NCBI GenBank assembly: GCA_001557505.1
Contig: LSAX01000002.1
Coordinates: 4,774,001-4,838,000, forward strand
Source of the DNA: Reticulascus tulasneorum
Lineage: Eukaryota > Ascomycota > Sordariomycetes > Glomerellales > Reticulascaceae
DNA length: 64,000 bases
Direction of reading: 5' to 3'
Of the stretch, positions 21,871 through 32,421 are shown piece after piece (within the stretch, counting starts at the first letter, position 1; each line of letters opens with the position of its first letter). The notes beneath the pieces were generated by a model. That model saw only the letters and a program-made list of their open reading frames with translations, was not told the origin of the DNA and did not search any database. A program made the position numbers and the translations under genes.

Positions 21871-22894
21871 ATGGCCATATCAGCAACCACAACGTTTGCT
21901 CGGAAGAAGCCCATGAACGGCCAAGCGCTGGAAGAAGTTTCTGATCTTGTAGACGAAGTAAACGTCTTGAAAGGGCAACCCCCTGTTTCCGAGGACACAA
22001 CATACGACGTCAAATCCAAGTTCGATGCTTCCAAACACAAGGACACATTCCGCCAGTATGAGAATGCATGCGAACGTGTCAAGTCTTTCTACCGGGAACA
22101 GCACGAGAAGCAGACCTTTGACTACAACCAACAAGTCCGAACGAAGTTTGCCATCGACCTCTCTGGGCAGTCTCCTAACCGAGACGTGATGACTGTTTGG
22201 GAAGCTATGGAAAAGCTAAATAGCCTAATCGACGACTCCGATCCCGACACCGAGCTATCCCAGATTCAGCATCTGCTACAGACAGCCGAAGCTATGCGGC
22301 GGGATGGCAAGCCGCGGTGGATGCAGGTTACCGGACTCATCCATGATCTCGGGAAGTTGCTGTACTTCTATGGGGCTTCCGGCCAGTGGGATGTCGTCGG
22401 TGACACATTTCCAGTTGGATGCGCCTTTGATGAGCGAATCATCCTGCACTCTAGCTTCGAGCACAACCCAGATACCAAGCACGAGGTTTTCAGTACCAGA
22501 AATGGTATCTACGAACCAGAATGTGGTATCGAAAACCTCATCATGTCCTGGGGACACGACGAGTATCTATATCAGGTCGTCAAAGGCCAATCGCTGATAC
22601 CCCGAGAAGGGCTCGCCATGATTCGATACCATTCCTTCTATCCATGGCATCGTGAGGGCGCATATGAGCAGTTCATGAAGGACGGTGACGAGGATTTGCT
22701 GAAAGCAGTGCGCGCTTTCAACCCTTACGATTTGTATAGCAAGAGTGACGAGGCACCAACTGTGGAGGAATTGAAGGTCAGCCGCACTAATCCCAGTATT
22801 TTCCAAGTATATTGGACGAGTACTGACCTGCAGCTAGCCGTACTACATGGACCTGATTGACGAGTTCTTCCCACAAAGGGCTATTCAATGGTAG
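21871..22894 (+). CDS. myo-Inositol oxygenase
   Basis: Exons 21871-22776 and 22838-22894 give 320 residues. The enzyme oxidises myo-inositol to D-glucuronate with O2 at a di-iron site (EC 1.13.99.1) in the cytosol. The iron ligands expected from the mammalian enzyme are all present: His134 in IQHLLQTAE, His158-Asp159 in LIHDLGK, His229 in GHDEYLY, His254 in IRYHSFYPWH and Asp287 in NPYDLYSK. The C-terminus PYYMDLIDEFFP plus a final Trp comes from the second exon. The start at 21871 has a good context (ACATGGCC); the frame is open further upstream without an ATG that fits better. The length is slightly above the roughly 285 residues of animal enzymes, owing to the N-terminus. A sugar porter and a regulator lie immediately upstream. 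Confidence 0.93.
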
Positions 22895-23885
22895 TGTTTC
22901 ACCCTTTCATTCTTCAAAATTTTATTGCTTGGCGCAATGGCATTGGAACATTTTGGATACGGAATCCATGAACCAAAGAGGTAAAGATGTGCGCATTTCT
23001 CTCGGCATTTTTAAAGTCAGCGGCAATTCTATCGAGTTCGTTGTGTGACTGGTTTACGTTAGCTCGGCTCGATCAGACTAGGCGCCCGCAGATGAAACCA
23101 TACAGCAGGATTCAACAGACTGTGGGTGGCAAGCCTAATGTATGGGGTGTAGTTCTGATATCAATAGAAAGTCTGTAACATCGTGAAGTTGCACAGTTGA
23201 TCAGCGACCCCTCACCACCATCTTCATAGAACTTTTATAGACGTTTGATGAGAGATAGACCGGCAAGGGTAGACCATGCAAATACCAGCCGCCCGTCTTA
23301 GAGAGTTGGGTAAAGCAGATAGATAGCCTTGGATACAAGCATTGGTATCACAATGCCAAAGGCAGATGATCTGTGCCTGGGAAAAGCGTAATATAAAAGA
23401 AAGAACAATGATCTCTAAAATTATTGTCACTGTGTTCTCATGGGCAACACGGTATGTTGCATCGTGTAACCATCCTTAGAACGTCAATGCGTACACGGAA
23501 TGGGACCAACTGCATATGACACGAACCAACAACACATAGTGCCAACCACCCAATCGACATCTTAGAACAGGCAGTTGCGACTTTTTCACATGGATTAGTG
23601 TCCCAACCAAATGCCCTCTTATCCCCCATGTCCCAACTCGACTGCAGGAGCGCTAATTGAGCAAATGTTGTCGATCCTCTTTTTGTCACCCCACGTATCA
23701 GGATGATAGGTGAATTTGCTATATTATCGGCGATGGTCTGCCATTGACGATAGTTTGAGCGCAGATGGTTGCATACTGATACTGAACAGACCTGTGAGCC
23801 TGAAATCAGAGATCAGCACTAGTGCCTCGGTTTTCAATCGGACAGAAATCTGGACGAGCTTTTACTTCACCTCAAATTCTGAACA
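22895..23885. other. Intergenic region, no element recognised
   Basis: It lies between the inositol oxygenase stop and the P450 start. Minus-strand frames at 23224-23689 lack any signature. Confidence 0.45.
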
Positions 23886-25634
23886 ATGAACACCTTTTCC
23901 TGGAGAGAGTCGATGAGTGTTCGCACTTTGGCAGAAGTTGTTGCTCTTTCGGTGAATACCAGGCCAAAAGTCGATTCTCTCGCATTACCTTCAATACTGA
24001 CATCGGCTAGTTGGTTCTCTATTCTACATACAAAACAATCTACAACATCTACTTTCACCCCCTCCGCAACTATCCTGGTCCATTCCTCAATCGAGCAACA
24101 AGGTGGGCATGGGCAATTAGCTTCGTCTCGGGGACGATGCCCTTCGCTGTTCTGGCTATGCACGAGAAGTACGGCCCGGTTGTACGTATCGCTCCGAACG
24201 AATTAGCTTTTGTGGATCCAGACGCCTGGAAGGAAATATACGGTTATAGGCCCGATGTTGTAGAAGGTGGGACAGAAATTCCGAAGTGGAAACGTTTCTA
24301 CAAGATTTGGGATAGACAACCCACTTCCATAGCCAACGCTGACAAGGAACTGCACACCGTTCTTCGGCGATCTTTGGCGTACGGCTTCTCCGACAAGGCG
24401 ATGCGAAACCAAGAGCCGATCATTGGCAAATATGTAGATTTTCTGCTTTCGAGATTGAAGGATAGGTGCGAAACCGGACCGCTAGACATGGCGAAGTGGT
24501 ACAACTGGACGACATTTGATATCATCGGTGACTTGGCATTTGGAGAGTCATTCAACTGTCTTGAGGCAGCGGCCGACCATCCCTGGGTTAGCGCCGTCTT
24601 AAGCCTGCCTGCTGAGAACGCGAAAGTTATGTCAGCACGAATCCTGGGATTCACCAAACTTGCCCTTGTCGTGCAATTACTGGTTGCTCGGAGTGCACTG
24701 AAACACTTTGCGAGGACGCGGACCGTCTTGAAGAAGCGGATGGAAACCGGCGTGGGACGGCCGGACCTCATTGAAGGACTGCTGCGTCAAAAAGACGGAG
24801 AGGTACATTATCAACGCGATTTCTAGTTGGTAAGAAGACGTGTTAGCTGACAGTCATGCAGAAGCTGGATATGGGCACTCTGCACATGACAGCCACAACT
24901 CTGGTCATAGCTGGGTCCGAGACTATGGCCACCGTTCTTTGCGGAGTTACGTACTTACTCTGCGCACATCCTGAGGCCCTTGCGAGAGTGACCGCCGAGG
25001 TTCGCTCATCGTTCAAGTCTGTGCATGAGATCACACTCATGTCAGTGGGCAGATTGACGTACATGCTAGCTTGTTTAAACGAAGCCCTTCGTCTATATCC
25101 ACCCATTGCAATTGGATTTCCCCGTTGCGTGCCGGCGGGAAGTAACGGCGTGGTCGTGCTTGGACACTTTGTCCCTGAAGGGGTGCGTGAGATCTGTTAC
25201 ATTTCATCAGTTCGCTTTCAAACGTTTTTGCTGACGTTCTCTAGACTGTTGTTGCCGTCAACCAGTGGTCTGCAAACCACTTCAGTCAGAACTGGGTCAA
25301 GCCATTCGAATTCCATCCTGAACGATTTCTCGGAGATACGAGCTTCGCATCCGACAAGCTGGATGCAATGCAGCCGTTTTCAGTAGGGTCGAGGAACTGC
25401 ATTGGGAGAAAGTAAGTCCAGACGAGATTTCCGTTGCTTCTTGTATCTGGGAGCGTAGGAGGCCTAACCGCTTGTGATAGTCTTGCCTATTCGGAAATGC
25501 GGCTTGTTCTTGCCCGTATACTGTTTAGTTTTGACCTAAAGTTAGCCAACAACAGCAAGGACTGGCTTGATGGACAGAGAGTTTATGTGTTTTGGAAGAA
25601 ACCAACACTTGATGTGCATTTGATACCAGTGTAA
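23886..25634 (+). CDS. Cytochrome P450 monooxygenase
   Basis: Exons 23886-23951, 24011-24802, 24862-25182, 25245-25411 and 25481-25634 give 499 residues. A membrane anchor (LAEVVALSLVLYSTYKTIY) is completed by joining exons 1 and 2, and is followed by the proline-rich hinge FHPLRNYPGP. Catalytic landmarks are AGSET at 303-307 in helix I, Glu360-x2-Arg363 in helix K, FHPERF at 416-421, and the heme loop FSVGSRNCIGR with ligand Cys445. All key residues are intact. The N-terminal hinge and helix K region resemble the fungal CYP58/CYP65 type often found in secondary metabolism, but the substrate is unknown. It is bound to the ER membrane and needs a reductase partner. A monocarboxylate-type transporter follows on the same strand after about 480 bases. 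Confidence 0.9.
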
Positions 25635-26116
25635 AGATGGTAAGGAGAAATGGAGGATCGATTGCCACGATGAGGTTAGATTGATAGTGAGAGATGCAGA
25701 TGAGTGATTGACAGGTCGCATGTTCAGGCATTTGCCAGAGTTTGGTGTCTTTGAAAGATTGGTTGTAGACGTTTTTCCCTCTTACTAGCAAGAATGTGTC
25801 ATAATTCGATCACCTGTCAAGTCAAATAGATCAGCCAATATGATTGCCGTCCTGGAACCTGGACATGCGCACTCAACTGAAGGGCGCACGCCTGACGAGT
25901 TAGCTACTAGTCCTAACTAGGCGAGAGTGGACAAAAGAAATTCACATCATTGGCGAGCAAGTTGGCGGACCGGCCCACTAAATCCTTCTCAGAATCATAT
26001 ATAGAGTCTCAACCACGTCAATTCTTATACTTCCGACCCTAGATGATTGATATGCCTTCTCGATTGTTCTATTCTTACTTGGGAACCCAAAGACACATCT
26101 GAAATAGCCCCGAAAC
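25635..26116. promoter_or_regulatory. Intergenic region and promoter of the MCT-like transporter
   Basis: TATATAG at 25998-26004 lies about 115 nt upstream of the ATG at 26117. Otherwise nothing specific is seen. Confidence 0.5.
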
Positions 26117-27647
26117 ATGACTCAGTCGACAACCGAGCTTGATGTTCTCCCCACCAGCCTCGCAACCAGAGAGGTTGGACAGCTTATAACAGAAGATGCT
26201 AGTAATGAGATCATCCCGAGACAAGAGTTCTCTTTGCCACCTGTCGATAGCGGCAAAGATGCATGGCTATTCCTGGCGGCCTGCTGGGCCGTTGAAGCTC
26301 TAGTCGTACGTATCTCCTGAGGCCAAGAGAGTGAGCGCCTGCTGACTCTGGTTGTTCCAGTGGGGTTAGTTTGCTTAGATATTGTCAATGGCCGGCAACT
26401 AAAGAGATGTTAGGTTTCGGTTATTCATTCGGAGTTTTCCAGGATTATTATGCCAGTCATCCGCCATTTGCGGGTTCTGGAAATATCGCCGTGATTGGCA
26501 CTTCGACCTTGGTGAGATTCTTCAACCAATCACGCCATTCAATCTCGGGACACGGATGGCTAATTGTCCTGTGTAGGGAGCCATGTACATATGCACACCT
26601 GCTGTGCTAGCTCTGTGTCGTCTGTTCCCACGCTGGGCCCGCTGGTTTACACTTGGCGGGCTTATCTCGGCATCGTTGACGATGGCTCTAAGCTCGTTCT
26701 GCACGACGGTTAGCCAGCTGATCATCACGCAAGGCATTCTCTTCGGCATTAGCGGCTGTTTTGCATATTGTCCATGTGTGCTGTACATCGATGAGTGGTT
26801 TGTACAGCGTAAAGGACTGGCATATGGCATTATGTGGAGTGCCGCGGGCTTCGGGGGTGTAGTCTTGCCTCTGCTTCTTGAAATGCTCCTCTCCCGCTTC
26901 GGATTTCATACAGCTCTCCGCGTATGGGCTGCCATCCTATTCACTTTATCAATGCCGGTATCCTTTTACGTTCGGCCGAGATTGCCGGCGTCGACAATAA
27001 CGAGCATGCGGCCATTCCAAATCCGTTACCTGAAGTCCAAACCGTTTCTTTTGCATCAGCTGGCCAATATCATTCAAGCGACAGGATATTTCCTACCTGG
27101 AGTCTACCTCCCTACATATGCCAAGGCAACCTTCGGCGCGTCGACGTTCATGTCGGCACTAACTGTATTGGTAGTAAACCTATCCACTACAATTGGCTCG
27201 GTAATTATGGGATCAATGACGGACAAGTTACAAGTCACAACTTGTATTATAATCTCGACTATTGGTTCTAGTATCAGCGTTCTTCTTTTATGGGGATTTT
27301 CATCATCTTTAGGATCCTTGTTCGCATTCTGCGTAGCTTACGGCCTCTTTGCAGGTTGCTACTCGTCGATATGGCCTGGAATAATGCGAGATATTACTCG
27401 CCGCGGAGAGTCTGATGGCCTGAGCTACGTCGATCCAACAATGGTGCTTGGATGGTTGTGTGCTGGACGAGGAGTCGGAAATGTAGTCTCCGGGCCTCTC
27501 AGTGAAACACTCATTCGAGGCATGCCCTGGCGTGGTCAAGCGAGTAGCGGCTATGGCAGTGGGTTTGGTACTCTGATCGTTTACACTGGTATCACTGCGG
27601 TTCTGGGTGGCAGTAGTTTCCTTTGGAGGCAACTGGGTTTACTATGA
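26117..27647 (+). CDS. MFS transporter, monocarboxylate porter type
   Basis: The model is exons 26117-26305, 26361-26364, 26414-26511 and 26577-27647, giving 453 residues. A 50-residue hydrophilic N-terminus leads to span 1, read as WLFLAACWAVEALVWGFGYSFGVFQDYY once joined. The WG pair is strongly conserved in this family and is supplied here by a 4-nt exon (TGGG) between two introns that each have good branch and splice sites. Later segments include YCPCVLYIDEWFVQRKGLAYGIMW, a loop typical of fungal MCH/MCT-like proteins, and about 12 spans. Yeast Mch proteins do not carry classical monocarboxylates, so the substrate is open. Its place after the P450 may mean export or uptake of a related compound. 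Confidence 0.85.
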
Positions 27648-27842
27648 GGTCAACCGCTTCATCGGTTCAAATATTGACCAGACAAGGGGCATTAGCGATA
27701 CTCTTGTGGCTTCTTGAGAAAAGTTCTAACAGATCATATGGAGAGGTATGGAATGCGACTTTGTAAAACTGACCCATCCAAATCGAGTTATAACACTCTA
27801 AGTCCAGAATCTAGGGTTTGAATCTAACACTGCCTGGCCATA

Positions 27843-28574
27843 TCAAGAAGAGTCCAACTCAAACTCCCCCACGCCCTGGGTTACAAACTGGTTGGTCGCC
27901 GCGTCCAGCTTCCCAATGGTAACTTGAGCAGGGTCAACCGCCAATTTTGTAGCCTTAGTAAAGATGTAGTCTACTTTCATCGTATCGCCCGTGGCGGGGG
28001 GATTCGACGTTGATATTAGGAACGTGAGAGGATCGACGTACACCATGCCGGCGGGTGGGGGTATAGACGCCATTTTGGGAACAACAGTGATGCTGTTAGC
28101 AGCAGAGCCATTATATTCTGGTTCGATAAGGCCAACAACCTAGGTAGCTGAGAGTTAGTGACATCATTCTTTCTGAGGAATTCCATTCTCTGCGGCAGGC
28201 AAGTTTACATTCGTGGGTAGCAGAACTTTAGTGAAGACAAATCCTCCCAGGACGCCATTAGGAGTACCGAAAAACCCATTGGTTTTGATCTTTTGACTGT
28301 CTTCTTCTCCGATTGCGACGACTTTGATGGCTGCAGAGTCGTTGGCCGCGGGAGCCGGAGTTGCGGTAGCTGGAGCCGCGGTGGTGGCAATGGCCGATTT
28401 TGCCACCTTCTTGTTGTGTCTTGCCATGATAGGGGCAAAGTGCCTGCTGTGTAAGGAGGCATCCTTGGCTGCTGGACTCCTTGCTTGGAGATCTCCAACG
28501 ACGGGCGCTGGGAAAGAGAACGAAGGGGCTACCCCGAAAACTAGTGCAACGATAGCACCGAATATAACACGCAT
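27843..28574 (-). CDS. Secreted cysteine-free protein, function unknown
   Basis: Exons 28574-28209 and 28139-27843 (69-nt intron) give 220 residues. The start at 28574 opens directly into a signal peptide (MRVIFGAIVALVFGVAPSFS); a longer reading frame upstream would bury it. A short His/Lys/Arg-rich part with a KK site (about 43-60), an Ala/Thr/Pro-rich linker (about 61-77) and a Val/Thr-rich C-terminal part follow. There is no Cys. I do not recognise the family; the pattern suggests a cell-wall or extracellular protein. The tail (TKATKLAVDPAQVTIGKLD) looks beta-rich. Confidence 0.75.
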
Positions 28575-28718
28575 ACTGGATAGCTGTCTTACGGAAATAA
28601 GTAGAGAGTAGATTGGATAGAAAGAACAGAATACCAAGAGGTGTTAAAAAGGTCGAGAGAAATGAATGTAGTGCGGCCTGCCTGTGCGAATCAAAAAAGT
28701 AGGAGTGGTGGTACATCG

Positions 28719-28725
28719 TTATATA
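28719..28725 (-). promoter_or_regulatory. TATA box of the secreted-protein gene
   Basis: TATATAA on the minus strand, about 145 nt upstream of the ATG at 28574. Confidence 0.5.
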
Positions 28726-29561
28726 CTCAGAATCTTAGAAACGATTGATCAGTCCTTAGGAGGTCGACGGTACTACACTTTGGAAAACAAACCCGCCTTA
28801 AAGCCGTTGATGCGTACATACCTCATCTTCTCAAGTAGATCTTATGCTCTGCATACGCGATAGTCAACTGTAGACTTGTTTCTACCTTATCCACCCATGT
28901 CCCTGCTAGCGACAGTCCGTTACATGTGTGCCTCGCGCAAAGAACGGTGGCACAGTCCTGCTGGTTATTTTTAAATGCTACTACAGTTGTAAAATACCCC
29001 TTGCTGAACCGGCGAATTATTACGAATAGAGACTTATGAACTATCTGCGACATACATAGTACCCTTGCAGTCCTAAATATTCTTGTAGAAAGCGACACGT
29101 CACTCTAAGATGTACTGACAGGAAGAATTTGCACATATCCCATATTGAGTAGCAGTAAATAGCCAGACAAATAGACCAGGAGGATCAAATAGTATTAGTG
29201 TATTTTTCTGCTAACTAATTGATTAATCTGGTATTTTAATCCTCACTGAAGTACTGTGGCTTCTATTCACAGTAGTGATCCAAACTCATGTAGTACCATG
29301 CTACGATTGCATCATATCAAAACGCACTCCTTTATGTTAGACTCACTATCCATATTAAGCCAACAGCCCCGAAGTCCCAAAAAAAAACAAAAGATAGACT
29401 TAGTACGAATTTCCCAAGCAGCCTCCGACCTTCACCATATCAAGAGCAGCTCCCTTGGAGTGACAGCCAAATGGTATAGTACAGTACCTAGGTGGTCTAG
29501 GGGGACACCCAATTCGCACGCCACATGAACCGAGGGGGGGGGACATGAACCCCGTGTACTA
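28726..29561. other. AT-rich intergenic region next to the transposon
   Basis: No gene was seen. It holds an A-run near 29379 and a run of nine or more G near 29534, both close to the transposon insertion. Confidence 0.45.
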
Positions 29562-29569
29562 CAGTCGGG

Positions 29570-29595
29570 GTTCAAAAGTCTCCGGTCCACCCCAC
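29570..29595 (+). repeat. Left terminal inverted repeat of the Tc1/mariner element
   Basis: Twenty-six bases that are the exact reverse complement of 30940-30965. Confidence 0.9.
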
Positions 29596-29663
29596 CACTT
29601 TACGCGCTTTTTCCAATCCACCACCAACCCTTACAAATCTTCCAACATATAGAACTAAGCCAA

Positions 29664-30803
29664 ATGTTAGTCAATTTGAATGATCTCGGTCGTATTTTGA
29701 CCGCTGGACGTCAAAAAAGCCAGGAGTTAAGTCCTCTTGCCCGTGCGGCGATTTGTGGAGCGTTGGCTGCCGGGGCTAGCCAACGCGTCGTGGCGAACGC
29801 GTTTGGCGTTTCGCGTTCTGTAATCTAAGATACACTTTAACGGCTCATAACTTTAGTATCTCTTGAGTCAAGGCCTCGAAGTGGACGTCCTAGGGCTCTT
29901 ACTTGTCGGGAAAGACGGTATATGGTTCAATTGGCCAAGCGGGACCCCCGACTTACATATATATAGCTCGCCAAGGTTCTAAGTCGAAAAACATCACGCT
30001 CAACAGTTCGTCGAGCATTACGCGAGCAAAAGTACCGTAAATAGAGAGCACTTAAGCGGATACTATTCACAGTTGACTATGCTAGAGACCGGTATAACTT
30101 TTCATGTTTTTAGTTAGAATCTATTGACGATTTGGTTTGTGTAAGTGGTAGCAAAGATTCTGTTGCAAACGGCGATTTTTGACCACCATCACCTTTAGGC
30201 TATATTCACCGATGAATCTTCATGCTAAAATAATACGAGTAGCCTAACGGCTTAGGTCTTTCGAATATCCTCTTAGAAATGGAACCGAGGTTTTGTAAAC
30301 CTTATAGATCATGTCAAAGCGAATATATCGGTTATGGTCTGGGGGGGGTATGGTAAGGTAGAAGAACCGAACTTATCGTGATGGAACGTGACTATAACCC
30401 TCCCCAAAAAGGCGGCTATAGCTCTTGGAGTTATCAGAAGGCTTTTAAGGATGGTCTATTACCAATATATGACGGGACACGGCATTTCCAGCAAGATAAT
30501 GCAAAGATTTATAAGTCGAATTCTACGATGGAGTGGCTATTAAACCATGTAATCGAGCTCTTTGAAGACTAGCCAGCCCACAGCCCAGATCTTAACCCAA
30601 TTGAGTATGTTTGGGCTTCAATGAAACGTTGGATTAGTAAGAATTACCCTGATATTTGGGAAATGAAGAAAAACCAGCTTGATATCGAGGAATTCAAGCG
30701 TGTTCTCAAGGAGGCGTGGTGGGCAGTTGACCAAGGCTTGATTGACCGCCTGATTGACTCTCTGCCCCGTAGGCTCGCAGCCGTGAAAAAAGCTAGGGGG
30801 TAG
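29664..30803 (+). pseudogene. Tc1/mariner transposase, inactivated
   Basis: The N-terminal DNA-binding part starts at 29664 and reads 54 codons (LARAAICGALAAGASQRVV, a helix-turn-helix type segment) before a TAA. The middle is broken by several stops and frame changes. The catalytic C-terminal part is readable from 30378: HFQQDNAKIY holds the second acidic residue and SPDLNPIEYVW the third. An in-frame TAG at 30570-30572 interrupts ELFED-PAHSPDLN where related elements have Trp. TGG to TAG and similar changes are compatible with RIP, the C-to-T mutation of repeats in ascomycetes, though I did not compute RIP indices. No intact product is possible. Confidence 0.85.
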
Positions 30804-30939
30804 TATACGAAATATTAAGATCAGGAACTTAGCTACTATCTATAGTAATCTCTAATTGCCTCGCATTTTTCTAGATTTAATTATGATTTGTTAAAATTTA
30901 AGTCTTCAATCTAGAGAAATGCAGGTGGCTGGGTAAAAA

Positions 30940-30965
30940 GTGGGGTGGACCGGAGACTTTTGAAC
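30940..30965 (-). repeat. Right terminal inverted repeat of the Tc1/mariner element
   Basis: Exact reverse complement of 29570-29595. Confidence 0.9.
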
Positions 30966-30975
30966 AGTGACATTA

Positions 30976-31296
30976 GGTAATAGTGTCCGTGGCCAAGCAC
31001 GCTAATTACAAGCTCCCCAATGGACCCCTGTGTTCCTGGAAATGGAGCGATCGCTAGAAAGGGCAAGATGGCACACGACATCCGGACTCATTGAAACAAA
31101 CTTCCCCAGATAGTGTCATCACTCCCAAAATAATACTACGCAACCGAAACTCTTGGCAGTGTCAGTTAAAAATGATATCATGCCATTCCCAAAACTGGAA
31201 ACTCTTAGCGGCTTCAGAGAGAGCATGAATGGAGAAATCCACAGGTGTCTCTGTCTTGTTTAATTTAGTGCCTTACGATAGCAGGTCACGCCCCAT
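30976..31296. other. Intergenic region right of the transposon
   Basis: No element is recognised. Confidence 0.4.
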
Positions 31297-31731
31297 TCAT
31301 TCTATTCTCGTCTGATAAACATGGGCATTATCGCAGTCAAGATTTCCGGCATAGTCCCCAAGACCCCATGCCATACCAATTCTTCGGCTTGCCGGCGTCA
31401 GGCATATTCCCAGTGTTAAGATATGACTTGGCTGCCCCGCCATTATACTGAAGATGTACTCGTCCCGACCATCTCCCGTGATATGTGCGAACCTAACCTT
31501 GCTCTCGGGCTGGCCAACGCCTGTTGCCATGACAAAGTGTTTGGAGCTATCTGAGTCAGACTTACCCGTCATTCTGTCTCTATCTAAGTCTTGCATCCGA
31601 ACGCTATTTTTGGGGTTATAGTATCTCGATACTTCAGGGTTCGGCAGTATGCTGCATGTGGGCTCTGTTAGTCCACTTACCAATCTCCATGGGCAAGGCA
31701 GTTCCTGTCGTGTCAGACAAGATGTCTTCAT
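31297..31731 (-). pseudogene. Remnant of an FG-GAP/VCBS-repeat secreted protein
   Basis: The frame of 144 residues contains MATGVGQPESKVRFAHITGD and GRDEYIF, which closely resemble the repeated VRFADI(T/N)GDGRDDYI units of secreted fungal proteins that often carry an SGNH hydrolase domain. Only one repeat is clear, there is no signal peptide, and the frame ends abruptly. I read it as a broken copy near a transposon, not a complete gene. A second, weaker possibility is an exon of a gene whose other exons I failed to join. Confidence 0.45.
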
Positions 31732-32421
31732 TCTGCGGCCCTGTTAATGCTTTCAACTGCTGGAGAGTTCAAGTGATCGGGTTGATCGGAGCTGCTAATT
31801 GTTTAGGGCGTCCTATCGTCCAGGTTGTGAGATTCTAGGTCCCGCGACGTCACTCTGGATCCTGAGCTTTGCCCTCTGACGTGGCGTGGTGTGCCCGGGC
31901 TTGTTTCCAGTATCTTCGCTATTAGTTGGAATCTAATGTCGGAGAAGGAGAGAAATGAAAGAAAATCGATGAAAACTGAGGGTGAGGGCATGGTGTATAT
32001 CAAGAACAATTGACCACGTAGTCAAGGCTCTGGAACACATTCAGCCAGAAAAGCCCGGGGTCTGATGTGTGGATGGTATAGGGCAACCGCACAGGCCAAG
32101 TCAGGGAGTCAAAAACGGCATCCCGGACAGCGAGACAGATATTACTATGAATTATTGCTTTGTGTCATTCGGCAGCATACTTGGAGCACGAGTTGTTATG
32201 GCGCCTCTCTCTCTGGCTGTAACGGGATAGAAGGCTCGGGCGGCAATCGTGGCAGACGCGCTTGGCTTGGCGTCTTGGTTTCATGATGGGTGGTGGTGGT
32301 AGTGGTGGCGGTGCAGCGTCACCTGCAGCAGCTGGGCTGAACTCGCCAATTCAAACAGGTATATAGAGAGCCTTGCCCTCCTCTCTCAAAACAATTGAAG
32401 TCATCGAAATCCACATCTTCC
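31732..32421. other. Upstream region of the CorA-like gene
   Basis: It contains a GGT/GGTGGC-rich stretch near 32287-32313 and TATATAG at 32360-32366, about 56 nt before the ATG at 32422. No gene is recognised. Confidence 0.45.

Larger units (their letters stand above)
29562..30973 (+). mobile_element. Tc1/mariner-type DNA transposon, decayed
   Basis: The element is 1412 bp and is flanked by TA on both sides (29560-29561 and 30974-30975), the target duplication of this superfamily. Its ends are inverted: a 26-bp perfect arm at 29570-29595 pairs with 30940-30965 (GTTCAAAAGTCTCCGG start), and the outermost 8 bases pair imperfectly. Inside is one transposase gene with stops and frameshifts. Confidence 0.85.
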
